Part shown: piece by piece, positions 12,005 to 22,844 of the stretch | How the letters are laid out: each line of letters starts with the position of its first letter | Position numbering within the stretch: the stretch's first letter is position 1 | Assembly (NCBI RefSeq): GCF_002099425.1 | Contig: NW_018344285.1 | Coordinates: 558,001 to 622,000, forward strand | DNA from: Phascolarctos cinereus | Taxonomy: Eukaryota > Chordata > Mammalia > Diprotodontia > Phascolarctidae | Reading direction: 5' to 3' | Length of the DNA: 64,000 nucleotides | Program-made: the position numbers and the translations under genes | The notes under the pieces: model-generated | Told to the model about the DNA's origin: nothing | Database searches by the model: none | What the model saw: the letters and a program-made list of their open reading frames with translations, nothing else

Positions 12005-12269
12005 TTTCACATGAAAGTGGGAAATAAGATATACAGGCAATGGAGTATAGAAATCTGTCCTGCCCTACAGGAAAATAAAAGAGGAAGGGGATAAGAAAAG
12101 GGAGGGGCAATAGAAGGGAGAGCAGATTAGGGGAAAAGGTATTCAGAATGCATGCTGTCTTGGGGCTGGGGGTGGGATGAGATGAGGAGAAAATTTGGAA
12201 CTCAAAATCTTGTGGATGTGAATGTTGAAAACTAAAAATAAACAAATTAATGAATATTAAAAAATAATG
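12005..12269 (+). mobile_element. HAL1/L1-derived short insertion (linker plus terminal tail)
   Basis: A 265-bp insertion between exact 17-bp duplications. It begins inside the ORF1-ORF2 linker ('tatagaaatctgtcctgccc') and runs through the purine-rich part and 'ggtattcagaatgcatgctg' to 'aaaatttggaactcaaaatc' and 'gaaaactaaaaataaac', then an A-rich tail. The same tail ends the half-L1 at 23.2-25.8 kb. The linker runs straight into the 3' tail with no ORF2, so this is a 5'-truncated copy of an ORF2-less element. The intact duplication suggests a fairly recent insertion. Confidence 0.85.
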
Positions 12270-12286
12270 AAAAATGCTACCTCAGT
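12270..12286. repeat. Target-site duplication, right copy
   Basis: Exact 17-bp match to 11,988-12,004, immediately after the A-rich tail of the inserted element. Confidence 0.92.
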
Positions 12287-12363
12287 ATGATATTATTGTG
12301 ATGTTTCTGGCACCCAAAATCAGCATGGATCTTCCTAAACAACAGAAGTTGAAAAAAATAACT

Positions 12364-12377
12364 GTTGTTATGGTAAC
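12364..12377. promoter_or_regulatory. X-box-like (RFX) imperfect palindrome
   Basis: GTTGTTATGGTAAC has two inverted GTT(G/A)YY half-sites around a central AT, the layout of the RFX-factor X-box (GTTNCCATGGNAAC). It is a sequence match only; such motifs also arise by chance. Confidence 0.35.
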
Positions 12378-12806
12378 ATAACTGTCTGTTGTCCACTCAC
12401 TGAAACTTGGGAGATTCTTCTTTACTTAGTTAATATTAATAATATTCACATATATAAAAAATAGTGTTCAAGTGAAAACTTGAGAATGATAATTTACTCT
12501 GGGGAAGAGAAATTTAAAAAAAAACTTTATAATTAGGGCACTTAGAATTTTATTTTAAGAGTTTGTATATAACTAATATCTTTTGGTTCATTAGAAGTAT
12601 CTCTTAAGTACTTGTACGGTTCTTGGCATTGTGAGTTAGCTACCAAGTTGGTAGAAGCCAAGCAGTTGGTGGGACGCTGTCATGTATTTATTCCTCGCCA
12701 ATTATTTTGCATGAAATTATTTGGGGAGCCATATTGCTACATATCTATCAGTATGCATGCATACTGTGATTCCACTAATTTGCTCAATGCAAGAGTAATG
12801 TTCACA

Positions 12807-12819
12807 GTTGCTAAGCAAC
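12807..12819. promoter_or_regulatory. X-box-like perfect palindrome
   Basis: GTTGCTAAGCAAC is a perfect inverted repeat of GTTGCT around one base, close to RFX half-sites, about 430 bp from the palindrome at 12,364. Together they may mark an enhancer or a ciliary-type element. Inference only. Confidence 0.35.
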
Positions 12820-14270
12820 CTCTAAAAGTTTTTATCAGAATCAAGACACCAGAAAACATAAAGAGTATCTGTATTTTTCTTTTTTGTTAATGGGGAAAAC
12901 ATTCTAACTTATCTTTCTCCATCTTCCTTAATAGAGGGAAAATCATGGCCAGAGCACCAATTTCCTTATGGCACCATTGCCATGGATTTTCTCAGAGCTC
13001 TTTTAGATATATATGCTTTGAACCTTTTGTTGTTTTTATTCAGCTAGACTGATTTGTGAAGAGAGATGTATGCCATGGAGAAGATTAATCTTTCCCTGAA
13101 AATAGCATCCCGTGGCAGTGCTTAATCTGTTAATGCTTAAAAATTAAAATGGAATCTTTTGACTTCAAGTGCTATGAACTGGGGATACAGGGTATGGTGT
13201 GGGGTTGTTCTCCTTTTGATATTCAAATACCCCTCTGAGCCACTCTCAGACATTTGTTAGACCTGAGGGATGACTTTTGTCTTGACATCAAAGTTCATCA
13301 GAAATCCTTATCCACATAATACTAAGTAGCTTTTGTGATAATTCATATAATTAAACTTTAATGGGCAAACATGTACACCACAGTGATGGAATTGTTAAAT
13401 AAGAGAAGACAAAATAAACCAGAACTGGAGAAAGTAGAATCAATGTTATGTTTCACATTTTTTTGGCTATTTCATTTTGACAGTAGCTAAATTATTATAC
13501 CACTATACCCTGGGGACAGTCAGTAGTTGTTCTTTCTTAAGAGCTTGCCAATAAAGGCATATACCAATGCCAAATACTACATAGTGTGAATATCAGTCAT
13601 GGGTAACTTAATCAAAAGGCCATTGACTCTTTTAAAATAGAAATTATTTTGAGCCAGAAACCTGGGGTAAAAGGAAATATCTCCACTTACCAAGTTTGTA
13701 CTTCCCTAGTCATTTCACCTCCATAACTGATGCCAGTCATAGTCCTTGAGCAACCAATCATTGCCATCCCAGCAAGCAGTTGAATCAATCCTGCTGGACT
13801 GTAGTTGTTCAGAGGAATGGAGCCATTTGTCGGCACAGATGCTCTACAGGAATTTAATGGGGAAAATGTCTGATTACCAGCATTGAGCTTACTTTACAAA
13901 AGCTAGCTAGTGCCTATTTGTTAGAAACTGACACAAGGTTGGCATTCAGGTAATAGGAAGGAATTAAGCATGAAACTGCACTGCTGTGTCACCAAAGGTT
14001 CTACTAAATAGGCTTCAGATATAGTGTGTTGAAGGTCACACAAGTTCAAAGACCTAAAAATGGGCTTCCCAGAAGAAATTTCAACTCTTGACTGCCAAAG
14101 AGAATCCTACCCAATGATCTTTTCTTCAAGTGACAACACTGCCATCTTTACAGAAAAGCTTCAAAGAACAGAGTAATTATGCATATTGGTTTTCTCCCCC
14201 AATCATCACCTTCCCCGCCCCATTGATGAGTTAATGTGGATATTTTTTCTCTAGACAAAATTAATTCAAA

Positions 14271-14490
14271 AAAAGATAATTTGACATTCCAAATCACTAA
14301 TAATCAGAGAAGAGAAAATTAAAATCTCTATGAATCATCATCTCAGTGCCCATTAAATTAGCAAAGATCAGAATATATGGGAAGATTCATTGTTGGAGAG
14401 AATATAATAGTATAAGCATAATATTTTGCTGTTGATCGCAATACAAATTTGTCCAATTCTTCTGGAAAATGACTTGGAATGACATGAGGA
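14271..14490 (+). mobile_element. Old L1 ORF2 C-terminal fragment, sense
   Basis: 'ccaaatcactaataatcaga' followed by 'attaaattagcaaagatcag', 'attgttggagagaata' and 'aatttgtccaattcttctgg' follows the order of the ORF2 C-terminal coding region seen in younger copies at 15.7 and 39.4 kb. It is heavily diverged, so it is older than those. Confidence 0.65.
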
Positions 14491-14557
14491 TATTTACAAA
14501 ATATTAATAACTTCTATATTATTATATATTTTGAATGTACCTGTTTATTGACATGTT

Positions 14558-14660
14558 ATTTTCCCTCTTAGAATATAAGCTTCTTGAAGTCAGAGACTTT
14601 TTCTCTTTTTTTTAATTTATTCCCAGTGCTTAGCAAGGTAACTGCTTGATAACCGCTTGT
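14558..14660 (+). repeat. L2 3' end
   Basis: 'gaatataagcttcttgaagt', 'cagagactttttctc', 'ttcccagtgcttagcaaggt' reproduces the L2 3' end. No tail is clear. Confidence 0.65.
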
Positions 14661-14865
14661 TTTGAGATACATTGTAAAGTGGTTAATGACAGCAGCAAAA
14701 GATCCATATATACAAAAATATCTATAGAAGTTGTGTGGTAAATTAGAAATATTTCACCAAAATCCAGAAGCAGTGTTCTTTCTACTATGTAATACTGACC
14801 ATTTTCCCTTTTCATTTTACTGTATTACTAGGTTTTTATTTAAGAACAAATGGGATGAGAAGACT

Positions 14866-15625
14866 TCTGGTCTTCTTCAAGTCAAGATGGTAGAGTAGAA
14901 GAAGTGCTTACCCAAGCTCTTCCAATATTTTTCTCAAAACTACTGAAAAAATAATGACACAAACCAAATTCTCCAATGGTGAAGCCAGAAAAGATCAAGG
15001 TGAAACATTCTTCCAGCCCAAGATAACTTAGGAGGTCAGAAAGACAGATCTGTGATACTGGTGTGAAAGTTGGCCCATAGCCCACAGGGATGAAACACTA
15101 ATGGTAGGCCTAGGTGGTGGCAACAAAAGCAGTAGCTTTGGGGGCTCACAAGTCAAAAAACAGTAAGCACCTGGCCACTGGTTAGAGAGATTATTTGGTA
15201 CCACTGTGCTAGCATTGGCCACAAGACAGATGTTGATTGTAAACACAGTTCAAGGTCAGAGAAAAGCACTTTTAGTCAAGAAAAAGCAGAGGTCCTGAGA
15301 AAAAGTGTTGCTCTGTTGCCAAAGCAGCTGGGGCCTGAAGAGGAGTATCACTTTTGGTCCCAAGGGAGCAGGGATCCTGAGGACCAGTATAGATTGGAAT
15401 CCCAAAGGATCAGGGGCATCCCTGTGTATCATAACACAGGCCAGAAGAATAGTTATCATACCTCTGCCAAGTGACACTGTCTTGGAAGCACTAAAAATTC
15501 CCAAACTCCCAGGACTAGCTCTGAAAATACTAATGCAATAAAGCCTGAAATAGGACAGTCTATCTCCACCTCCTCCTGCCCCTTGCCAGAAACAGAGTAC
15601 AATTTTGACATAAAATTCAAAATCA
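14866..15625 (+). mobile_element. L1 5'UTR, sense, joined to ORF2 C-terminus
   Basis: This starts with an L1 promoter-end block ('caagatggtagagtagaaga' near 14,884) and runs about 750 bp through non-coding 5' leader to 'caagaaatcggatggaaaaa' and 'atgagcaaaaatgacaatag', which in the other copies lie just before ORF1. ORF1 never appears; the next sequence is ORF2 C-terminal coding DNA. Long frames on both strands here (e.g. 15,256-15,729 minus) are shadows of this leader. Confidence 0.75.
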
Positions 15626-16225
15626 AGAAATCGGATGGAAAAAATGAGCAAAAATGACAATAGAAAAACTATTATGAAATGGTCAAAAGATATGAACAGG
15701 CAGTTTTCAGATGAAGAAATTAAAGCCATCTATCTTCATATTACAAATACTCTAAATCACTATCGATTAGAGAAATGCAAATCAAAACAACTCTGAGGTA
15801 CCACATCACAACTATCAGATTGGCCAACATGACAAAAAAAAGGACAATGATAAATGTTGGAGAAGTTGTGGGGAAATTACAACACTAATGCATTGTTAGT
15901 GGAGTTGTGAAATGACCCAACCATTTTGGAGAGCAATTTGGAACTATACCCAAAGTGCTGTAAAAATGTGTATACTTTTTGACCCAGCAATTGTACTTCT
16001 AGGGCTGTATCCCAAAGAGATCATGCAAATGGGAAAAGAACCCACATGTACAAAATATTTATAGCAGCTCTTTTTGTGGTGGCAAACAATTGGAAATCAA
16101 GAGGATGCCCATCAATTGGGGAATGGCAGAACAAGTTATGGTATATAAAAATAATGGAATACTGTTGTGTTATAAGAAATGATGAGCAGGAGGACTTCAG
16201 AAATACCTGGAAAGACTTTGTATGG
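15626..16225 (+). mobile_element. L1 ORF2 C-terminal remnant, sense
   Basis: Coding traces include 'KRYEQAVFR'-like sequence at 15,680 (from the conserved WSKDMNRQFSDEE block) and IFIAALFVVANNWKSRGCPS with QNKLWYIKIMEY (16,046-16,190), which match the C-terminal region of mammalian L1 ORF2p. Several frame breaks. The 3'UTR is missing: the copy stops near 16,225 and meets antisense L1. Being fused directly to a 5'UTR, it lacks ORF1, endonuclease and RT. Confidence 0.85.
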
Positions 16226-17437
16226 ACTTTTTTTTCCTTAATAAGCTCTTTCCTTATCCATCAATCTGACAGGTAAAATTTTCCAAGATTTCCCTACCTT
16301 GCTTATGACATCACCTTTTATGATAATCTAGATCATATACCAATTTTGAACTTATATTGGTAGATAGTATGGGATATTGGTCTATGCCTACTTTCTCCTA
16401 AACTGCTTTCCATTTTAGCAGCAATTTTTTTCAAATAGTGAGTTCTTCATCCAAAAACTTGCATGTTTGAGTTTATGAAATACAAGATGACTATGATCAT
16501 TTATTACAGTATATTATGTACCTAACTTATTCCTCTGATCCACTACACTATTTCTTATCTAATATCTAATTTTTTGATGATTACTGCCTTATAATATAGT
16601 TTGAAATCAGGTACTGCTAAGCTATTTTATTTCATAATTTTTTTTTCATTGTTTCTCTTGATTTTATTGACCTTTGGTTTTTCTGGATCAATTTGCCATA
16701 ATATTTTCTAGCTTTATAAAATAATTCTTTGATAATTTGATTGTCATGACACTGAATAATTAAAGTAACTGAAGTAGAATTTTATTTTTTATGATATTGG
16801 CTTGGCCTACCAATGAGCAATTAATATTTCTTTAGTTGTTTAGATCTGTGTGAAACTCATTTTGTAATTAGTTTCACAGAGTCCTCAAGTTAGTCTTGGC
16901 AGGTAGACTTCCAGGTATTTTATATTTTTCTATTGTTATTTTAAATTGAATTTTTCTTTCAATCTCTTTGTACTGTATTTTACCATTAATATATAGCAAC
17001 GATGATGGTATGTATGGACTTATTTTACATCCTATGATTTAGCTGAAGTTGTTAATCACTTGTACTCATTTTAATTGATTTTCTAGGGTTTTCAAGTGTC
17101 ACCTGCATCATATCATCAGCAAAGACAGATATTTGTTACCTAATTGTGTATATTTATTCATTCAATTTCTTTTTCTTGCTTTATTACCATAGCTAGCATT
17201 TCTTGTACAATATTGTCTAATAGTGGTGATGATGGACATCTTTGCTTCACCCTGATCTTATAAGGAAAGATTCTAGTGTATTCTCATTACAGATAATACA
17301 ATTTTAATTTTTTTTAAAATAGGAATGGGTGTTGTATATTTCAAAAGGTTTTTTAAATTTATTCAGATAATCATGATTTTTGTTGTTTTTTGTTATTGAT
17401 ATGATCAGTTATCTTTATAGCTTTCCTAATATTGGTC
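16226..17437 (-). mobile_element. L1 ORF2 RT-to-C-terminal part, antisense
   Basis: The plus strand reads as reversed ORF2: 'gatattggtctatgcctact', 'cttataatatagtttgaaat', 'tttctagctttataaaataa', 'catcatatcatcagcaaaga' and 'ctttgcttcaccctgatct'. These are the same antisense landmarks as in the copy at 56.7-57.4 kb, extending further into the RT region. No poly(T) is present at the left end, so it is truncated at both ends. Confidence 0.85.
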
Positions 17438-17439
17438 AA

Positions 17440-17615
17440 GGGCAAGGGTGGTACAAGTAGATAGTGTTTTGGGCCTGAAGTCAGGAAAATTCATCTTCTT
17501 GAGTTCAGATCTACCCTCAGACAATTACTAGTTGTGTGACCCCAGGCAAGTCACTTAACCCAGTTTGCCTTAGTTTCCTCTTCTGTAAAATGAGCTAGGA
17601 AAGAATATGGCAACG
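17440..17615 (+). repeat. MAR1-type CORE-SINE, sense, 3' truncated
   Basis: 'gggcctgaagtcaggaaaat', 'gttgtgtgaccccaggcaag', 'tcacttaacccagtttgcct' and 'ctgtaaaatgagctagg' are diagnostic. It ends near 'aatatggcaa', where a full MAR1 would go on to a 'ggggtcacgaagagtc' 3' arm. Confidence 0.85.
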
Positions 17616-17899
17616 TATAAATCCTGCTAGGTATTTACAATAAAGAAAGCAGGAAAATAGCCTAGGATAGGGAAAGATAAGTGGATATTCTCTAAGGATA
17701 AGCAGGAAAGTGTTTGCTACAACCAAAAAAAAATACAACTGATCAAAGAATTAGATAAAAATAAAATGTGTTTATATGTTCCAGGACCCATTTACTTCGG
17801 TTGAGACTGAGAGTGGAAGGAAGTTGATTAGGATTAAATTGGTCTAAATGGAATAAGCCTAATGATACTTCTTATTTCTTTTTTTCTCATTAGGGAAAG

Positions 17900-18300
17900 A
17901 AATATGACAAAAACTGTCATGGGTAAAATTAACAATAATAACTGCAAATAAAAATAAATGGAGTTTATCCATAAACATAAGAGAATGGCAGAATATATCA
18001 GAAAGCAAAACCTAACAAATCATTGCATAAAAGAAACATATAAAATATACACATAGAAATAAATTGAGTAGTAAAATGACTGGATGCATTATTATTTTAC
18101 TTAATACAAAAACAGAAGTGCTAATCATGATTTCAGAGAAGGTTAACAATAAAATAGAAATAATGAGGAGAAAAAAGAAGAAAAATTACATTATACTGAA
18201 AGTTACCACAGATATCAAAACATTTATAAATCACATTCCCATAACTATACACACAAGCGCCAAAAGAAAAGGGCATATTGTGAGACTGTTTCTATGAGTT
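17900..18300 (+). mobile_element. Old L1 ORF2 endonuclease fragment, sense
   Basis: The open piece at 18,064-18,297 includes ISEKVNNKIEIMRRKK and NYIILKVTTDIK, which line up with the endonuclease region of marsupial L1 ORF2p (ISDKAKAKIDLIKRDKEGN). The nucleotide order 'gaatggcagaatatatcaga' to 'aagaaacatat' is also typical. Divergence is high. Confidence 0.7.
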
Positions 18301-18329
18301 GTATATTTGGTTCTGATATTCAATCTTGC

Positions 18330-18600
18330 AAAAAATAAAACAGAGAAAGAGAACTATAAACTCAATATTAGTGATGAATACTGATGTCAAATATTACATT
18401 AAATGTTATTAAAGAAACTAGAATAAAATATTTTTAAATCACCACCAGCATGGTGGATTTACATCAGGAATCAAGGATATTTTAACACCAAGAAATATAT
18501 AAATATAACTCATATTAACAACCCAATAATTAAAAAAAATCATATAATGCAGAGAAAATACATGATCTTGGATTATACGTGAAAAGCACTTGTCAGAAAT
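18330..18600 (+). mobile_element. Old L1 ORF2 RT fragment, sense
   Basis: 'aacagagaaagagaactata', then 'gtggatttacatcaggaatc' and 'catataatgcagagaaaat' correspond to the RT core of L1 ORF2p (the ENYRPISLMN...QVGFIPGMQ...NHMIISIDAEKA stretch of the family). Diverged and broken. Confidence 0.65.
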
Positions 18601-18864
18601 CCATGTAACTTTGACCAAATATCCACTCTGACTGTACATGTCTATGGAAATATGCTCTAAATCCTTCAATCAATGGTACCACAAGGAGAGCTGCTGTAAA
18701 TATTTTAGAACATAAAGGTATTATAATACTCCTAATACATAAATGCCATATATTGAAGAAATTATAATTGAAGAAAAGCAAGCAGATAGTGGCAGAAATG
18801 GTTCAGTATTCACAATAAGGTTGATATTTTCAAGCTTCTTTTCAAATACAGTAAGAAGAGCTAT

Positions 18865-19030
18865 AAAAAGAACAAATTAAAAATCACTAATTAAATATGA
18901 AATTAGAAAATCTGAAAACCAAAAGAGAGATTCAATAAAATTGAAATTAAGAAAAGTATTGAACTAATAAATGAAAGTAAGAGCTGGTTTTATGGGGAAA
19001 AATAAAATAGATAAATTTTCAATCAATTCA
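18865..19030 (+). mobile_element. Old L1 ORF2 inter-domain fragment, sense
   Basis: 'gagagattcaataaaattga', 'attgaactaataaatgaaag' and 'agctggttttatggggaaaa' match the ORF2 segment between endonuclease and RT (family motif INKIETKKTIELINKTKSWFYE). In an intact L1 this lies before the RT fragment, but here it lies after it. Confidence 0.7.
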
Positions 19031-19034
19031 CTTT

Positions 19035-20006
19035 TTCTTAAAAGAAAGGGGCAGAGCCAAGATGGCAGAGTAAAAGCAGTTACTTTCTTGAGCTCTCCCC
19101 CAAATCCTTCCAAATACCTGTGAAAATGACTCTAAACAAATTACAGAGCAGCAGAACCCATAAAAACACAGAGTGAAACAAATTTCCAGCCCAAGACAAC
19201 CTGGTTGGTTGATAGGAAAGGTCTGTTGAGCTGGGTTGGGAGAGGAGCACAGTTCAGCCTGAGCTGAACAGGCAAGGACAGATAAACCTTTGGAGACTAA
19301 ATCACAGGCAGCTATGGAGTTTTCCAGAATTCTCAACCCACAAATGCCAAAGACAACTTAGAAGGTAAATGGGAAAGGTCTGTTGGACCTCGGGGATAGA
19401 GAACAGTGGTCTATTCCTGGCCCTAGCACAGCCTAGAGGCAGTAGCCACAGCGACAGTGGCTGTTTCTTGATTTCTTGGCCCACACACATTGAGGGGATC
19501 TAACAGTTGATCAGAGGGGGATTGCAGGGATCTCTTTGATGGAGTCGAGGCAAGATTCTCTTACTTTGCCAGTGCTTAGATTTGGGTAGCAGGCCTGCTT
19601 GGCAGTCCTGGGACAAGCAGGAGTGCTGGCGAGGCAGAGCTTGGAGTGTAGTGCAGAGGGAGGAAAGGAGTAAATACCTCTCTTTTGATCACAGCACCGT
19701 GGAAGAATCAAAAATTTACAGTCCCTAAAACTATCCCTGAAAACAGCTGTACAAAAAGCTTGGGACAATACATCATCCACAGTGGAAGCAGACCTCTACT
19801 TCAACAAAGAGTTAAAAAGTCAAGTAATTGTCTGGAACATGAGCAAACAGAGGGGGAAAAAACTGCAATACTACAGAATTTTACTTTGGTAACAAAGAAG
19901 ATCAAAACACACAACCAGAAAAAGATAACAAAGTCAAAGCTCCTGCATCCAAAGCCTCCAAGAAAAATATAAAATGATCTCAGGCAATGGAATGGCTCAA
20001 AAATGA
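19035..20006 (+). mobile_element. L1/HAL1 5'UTR plus ORF1 start, sense, 3' truncated
   Basis: Begins with 'ggggcagagccaagatggca', followed by the leader blocks 'cagcagaacccataaaaaca', 'ccagcccaagacaacctgg', 'gatcaaaacacacaaccaga' and the ORF1 start region ('tccaagaaaaatataaaatg'). It stops about 40 bp into ORF1, where antisense L1 3'UTR begins. Frames in both directions here are non-coding shadows. Confidence 0.85.
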
Positions 20007-20328
20007 TTTTTGAACTATTTTTTATTAATTTATTTTTAGTTGTCAACAATCACTTACATACACTTTTGAGTTTCAAATGTTTCTCCCCCTCCCTCCACAC
20101 CACACACTGCACAAGACAATATGTAATCTGATATAGAATCTATATATGCATTACTATTAAATATATTTTCACATTAATCACGTTGCAAGGAAGAATTCGA
20201 ACCAATAGGAGGAACCACAAGAAAGAGGAAATAAAAATAAACAAAAGAAAATATTATACTTCTATCTGCATTCAATCTCCATAAGTCTTCATCTGGATAT
20301 GGATGGCATTTTCTAGCATTAGGCTTTT
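20007..20328 (-). mobile_element. L1 3'UTR, antisense
   Basis: 'ttatttttagttgtcaacaa', 'caaatgtttctccccctccc', 'ttcacattaatcacgttgca', 'agaggaaataaaaataaaca' and 'ctggatatggatggcatttt' reproduce the antisense 3'UTR of the copy at 55.4-55.7 kb. At about 20,328 it changes directly into ORF1. Confidence 0.85.
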
Positions 20329-21364
20329 GGATGTCTAGGCATTTTTTGATCATGGCTTTCAGGTAGTAGAATAATTTTTTAAATTCTCTCTTCTTGATCT
20401 GTTTTCCAGGCTAGTTGTTTTTCCAATGAGGTATTTCACATTGTTTTCTATTTTCTCATTTTTTAAATTCTTTCTTGACTTTTCGTAAAGTCTTTACCTT
20501 CCATTTATTCCATTCTAATTTTTAAGGAATTATTTTCTTCAGCGACCTTTGGATTTCCTTTTCTGTTTGACCAACTCCACTTTTTAAGGTTTTCTTCTCC
20601 TTATTGTCTTTTTGTGCTTCTTTTACCATTTGGCCTAATATGTTTTTAAGGTGTTATTTTCTTCAATTTTTTTTTGTGTGTGTGTGTGTGTGACTCTTTT
20701 ACTAATCTGTTGATTCCTTTCTCATGATCTTCATGATACTTCTAGGGACCTGTAAGCTTTCAGTTCTTTCAAGGTGTATGATCTAAGGAGAGGTAGTTTT
20801 ACTATTCTCCTAGCCTGTGATCTGGTCTATGAGTGACCACAAGCATTCTTTTCTGCCCTCAAACTCTGAGGAGTGTCCCCATTCCACTGTGGCCACAAGT
20901 TCTGGTGTTCTAGTGCTTTTTCTTACCCTGGGGCTACCACCCAGTGCTGGAATCATATCTCAGTATAGGCAAAGCAAGAGTCTTGTACCCAGAGACAGAA
21001 AAATAAGCCTAATATCTCTTTCTGAATAATCGCTCAACCTCATTACCATCTGTGGGCTGAGAGCTCTGGAAGCAGCCACTGCCACTTCTGATTCAGTGGC
21101 TCCCAAGTCCTGCTCCTGGTTTGCTGGGGCCAGTTCTTTGCAGGCACAGCCTTTTGCTGGACTGCACTTCACTCTCATGCTGACAAGACAGATCTTTCTT
21201 GCCTGCCTTCTGAGTTGTCTTTGGATGGAAAAATATTTAACACCATCGTTTTGTGGGTTCCACCTACTCAGGAGCTGTTTTATGACATTATTTACAGGTG
21301 TTCAGAGGGGCTTAGGGGAGAGCTCAGGAGAGTTGATGCCTTTTTGCTGCCATCTTGACTCCAC
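20329..21364 (-). mobile_element. L1 ORF1 N-terminal half and 5'UTR, antisense
   Basis: Read on the minus strand: 5'UTR start ('gagtcaagatggcagcaaaa', near 21,340-21,364), leader to about 20,760, then ORF1 coiled-coil repeats ('ccaaatggtaaaagaagcac') to about 20,329. ORF1 breaks off at its middle ('tgcctagaca') and is fused to the 3'UTR at 20,007-20,328, so ORF1's second half, the linker and all of ORF2 are absent. A (TG)n run lies at 20,672-20,692. Confidence 0.8.
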
Positions 21365-21639
21365 TTCCAAGATTATTTTTTCTGTTACTGTTACCTCCCA
21401 ATACCATCACAATGCCACTTCTATCACTGGGAAATTCCTTTCCTCTCTTAAAACAAAGAAAACAAGTGGGGAAGGGGAAACCTAGCAGCATAAATATCAT
21501 AGCCTACCGCTTTCTGCAGAAACAAACAAAGCGTGTATCATTAATAGTACTTTATAACAGAGACTGGTAATTGCATGAATTCGAATTAATTTAACAATAT
21601 TTTGTTTATTTTGTTATCATACTTATTTTCATATCTATG

Positions 21640-21790
21640 TATTTAATGTATATATACATACTTTCTCACACACATATGTATAAATTGTGTAAATGTATTT
21701 ATGTAGAGATATGTATATATGTGCATGTGTGTATTATATGTGTATCATATACATGCATTTGTATGGCTACATATGTGTGTATACATTATT
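21640..21790. repeat. TATG/TGTA-rich low-complexity sequence
   Basis: Alternating purine-pyrimidine sequence with TATA, TATG and TGTG units. A spurious open frame (21,693-21,950) crosses it. Confidence 0.75.
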
Positions 21791-21839
21791 GATACAGTTA
21801 TATTTGTTTGCTTCGGCAGCCTCATATTTCTATAAATTA

Positions 21840-22068
21840 TTCCTACTCTTATTTTTTTTCCAGCATAATGACATTCCATTACATTTATATATCACTATTT
21901 ACCCAGCAATTTGCCTATTGACAGACACTTATGTGGTTTCTAGTTATTGATTTTCTTCCACTATCATGAGTTCTATTTTGATTCTTTTTGGTGTATTTGT
22001 ATACATAGGTTCTTTCTGTCTTTAACTCTTGAGTAAGGTTTTAAATACTTTTGTTGTTGTTGTTGTTG
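21840..22068 (-). mobile_element. Old L1 ORF2 C-terminal fragment, antisense, plus (TTG)n
   Basis: 'cattccattacatttatata', 'cccagcaatttgcctattga' and 'gtatacataggttctttctg' follow the antisense order of the ORF2 C-terminus (as at 55.9-56.1 kb), with high divergence. It ends in a (TTG)n run at 22,051-22,068. Confidence 0.7.
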
Positions 22069-22174
22069 GTAAAGAATGGGAGTTTTAGCACATATGATTA
22101 CTGACAAAATATTGTGGCTTCTCTAATTGTATTTTTTTGGTTTGCTTCTTGCTTCTTACCTTTATTCTATATAA

Positions 22175-22375
22175 GTGTGATTTCCAGTTCAATAGGATTA
22201 TGGATGTTGATCTCCAGAATACACAAGAGATAATGTAGTTCAATTCATTTTTCCATATAAAGAAACTGAGGACCACAGGACAGAAGTGATGTGTCAAGTG
22301 GAAGGCGTGGCATTTCAATTATGTCTCTCTGTCTCCAAATTCAGTACTTTTCTTTATATCCCTCTGACTCTTCTA
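22175..22375 (-). repeat. MIR-type SINE, antisense
   Basis: 'atataaagaaactgaggacc', 'acaggacagaagtgatgtgt' and 'ctccaaattcagtacttttc' match the reversed MIR core and head. Strongly diverged. Confidence 0.7.
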
Positions 22376-22844
22376 ATTAAAGTTTTACTTCTATTTTAAT
22401 CACTTTCCAAAATAGCCTTGTAGGGTCTTTTGGAATCATTGTTCTTATTTTGTAATTGAATATGTAACATTGCATCATTTCCAGTTAGAGATTAAGCCAA
22501 AAATAATCATAAACATTTGGTTATGCAATCAGAAGTTACAATTCAGAATTGTCACCTGTGTCCTTGGAATTTGGGGAATCTTTAGGAACTGCCACTGCAA
22601 TGAATGAAGATAAGTAAGCCCAGAGGTATGTAAATGGTCACCAGTGAACAAAACACTACTTGAAGAAATATGTTAAATTTTTCTACTCAACAAATTTGAC
22701 CAATAGTCAGGAACCTCTTGTTTCAAGTAGACTTTATGCTCAAAATGATCCCAACTTTAACTTTTATTTTTAAATCAATATCTATTTCTATTCAACTTAT
22801 GTCTGAAAGAAGGGAAATCATGACCATATGTAGGAAGGAGATCT
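22376..22844. other. No gene seen
   Basis: Unclassified sequence without supported features. Confidence 0.45.

Larger units (their letters stand above)
12287..14270. other. No gene seen; unclassified sequence with two X-box-like palindromes
   Basis: This is the longest repeat-poor stretch on the left half. It holds palindromes at 12,364-12,377 and 12,807-12,819 (listed separately). The 92-codon frame at 12,612-12,890 is not recognised. Several possible splice-like signals exist but none supports an exon. Confidence 0.5.

Noticed and set aside
12612-12890. 92-codon open frame that looks mildly protein-like
   Set aside because: No known motif, no good ATG context and no exon signals; kept only as part of unclassified DNA.
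15256-15729. 157-codon minus-strand open frame, the longest in the window
   Set aside because: It is the shadow of a sense L1 5'UTR; no domain or family resemblance.
21810-21822. 'gcttcggcagc', as in the start of U6 snRNA
   Set aside because: Only 11 bases match and nothing of U6 follows.
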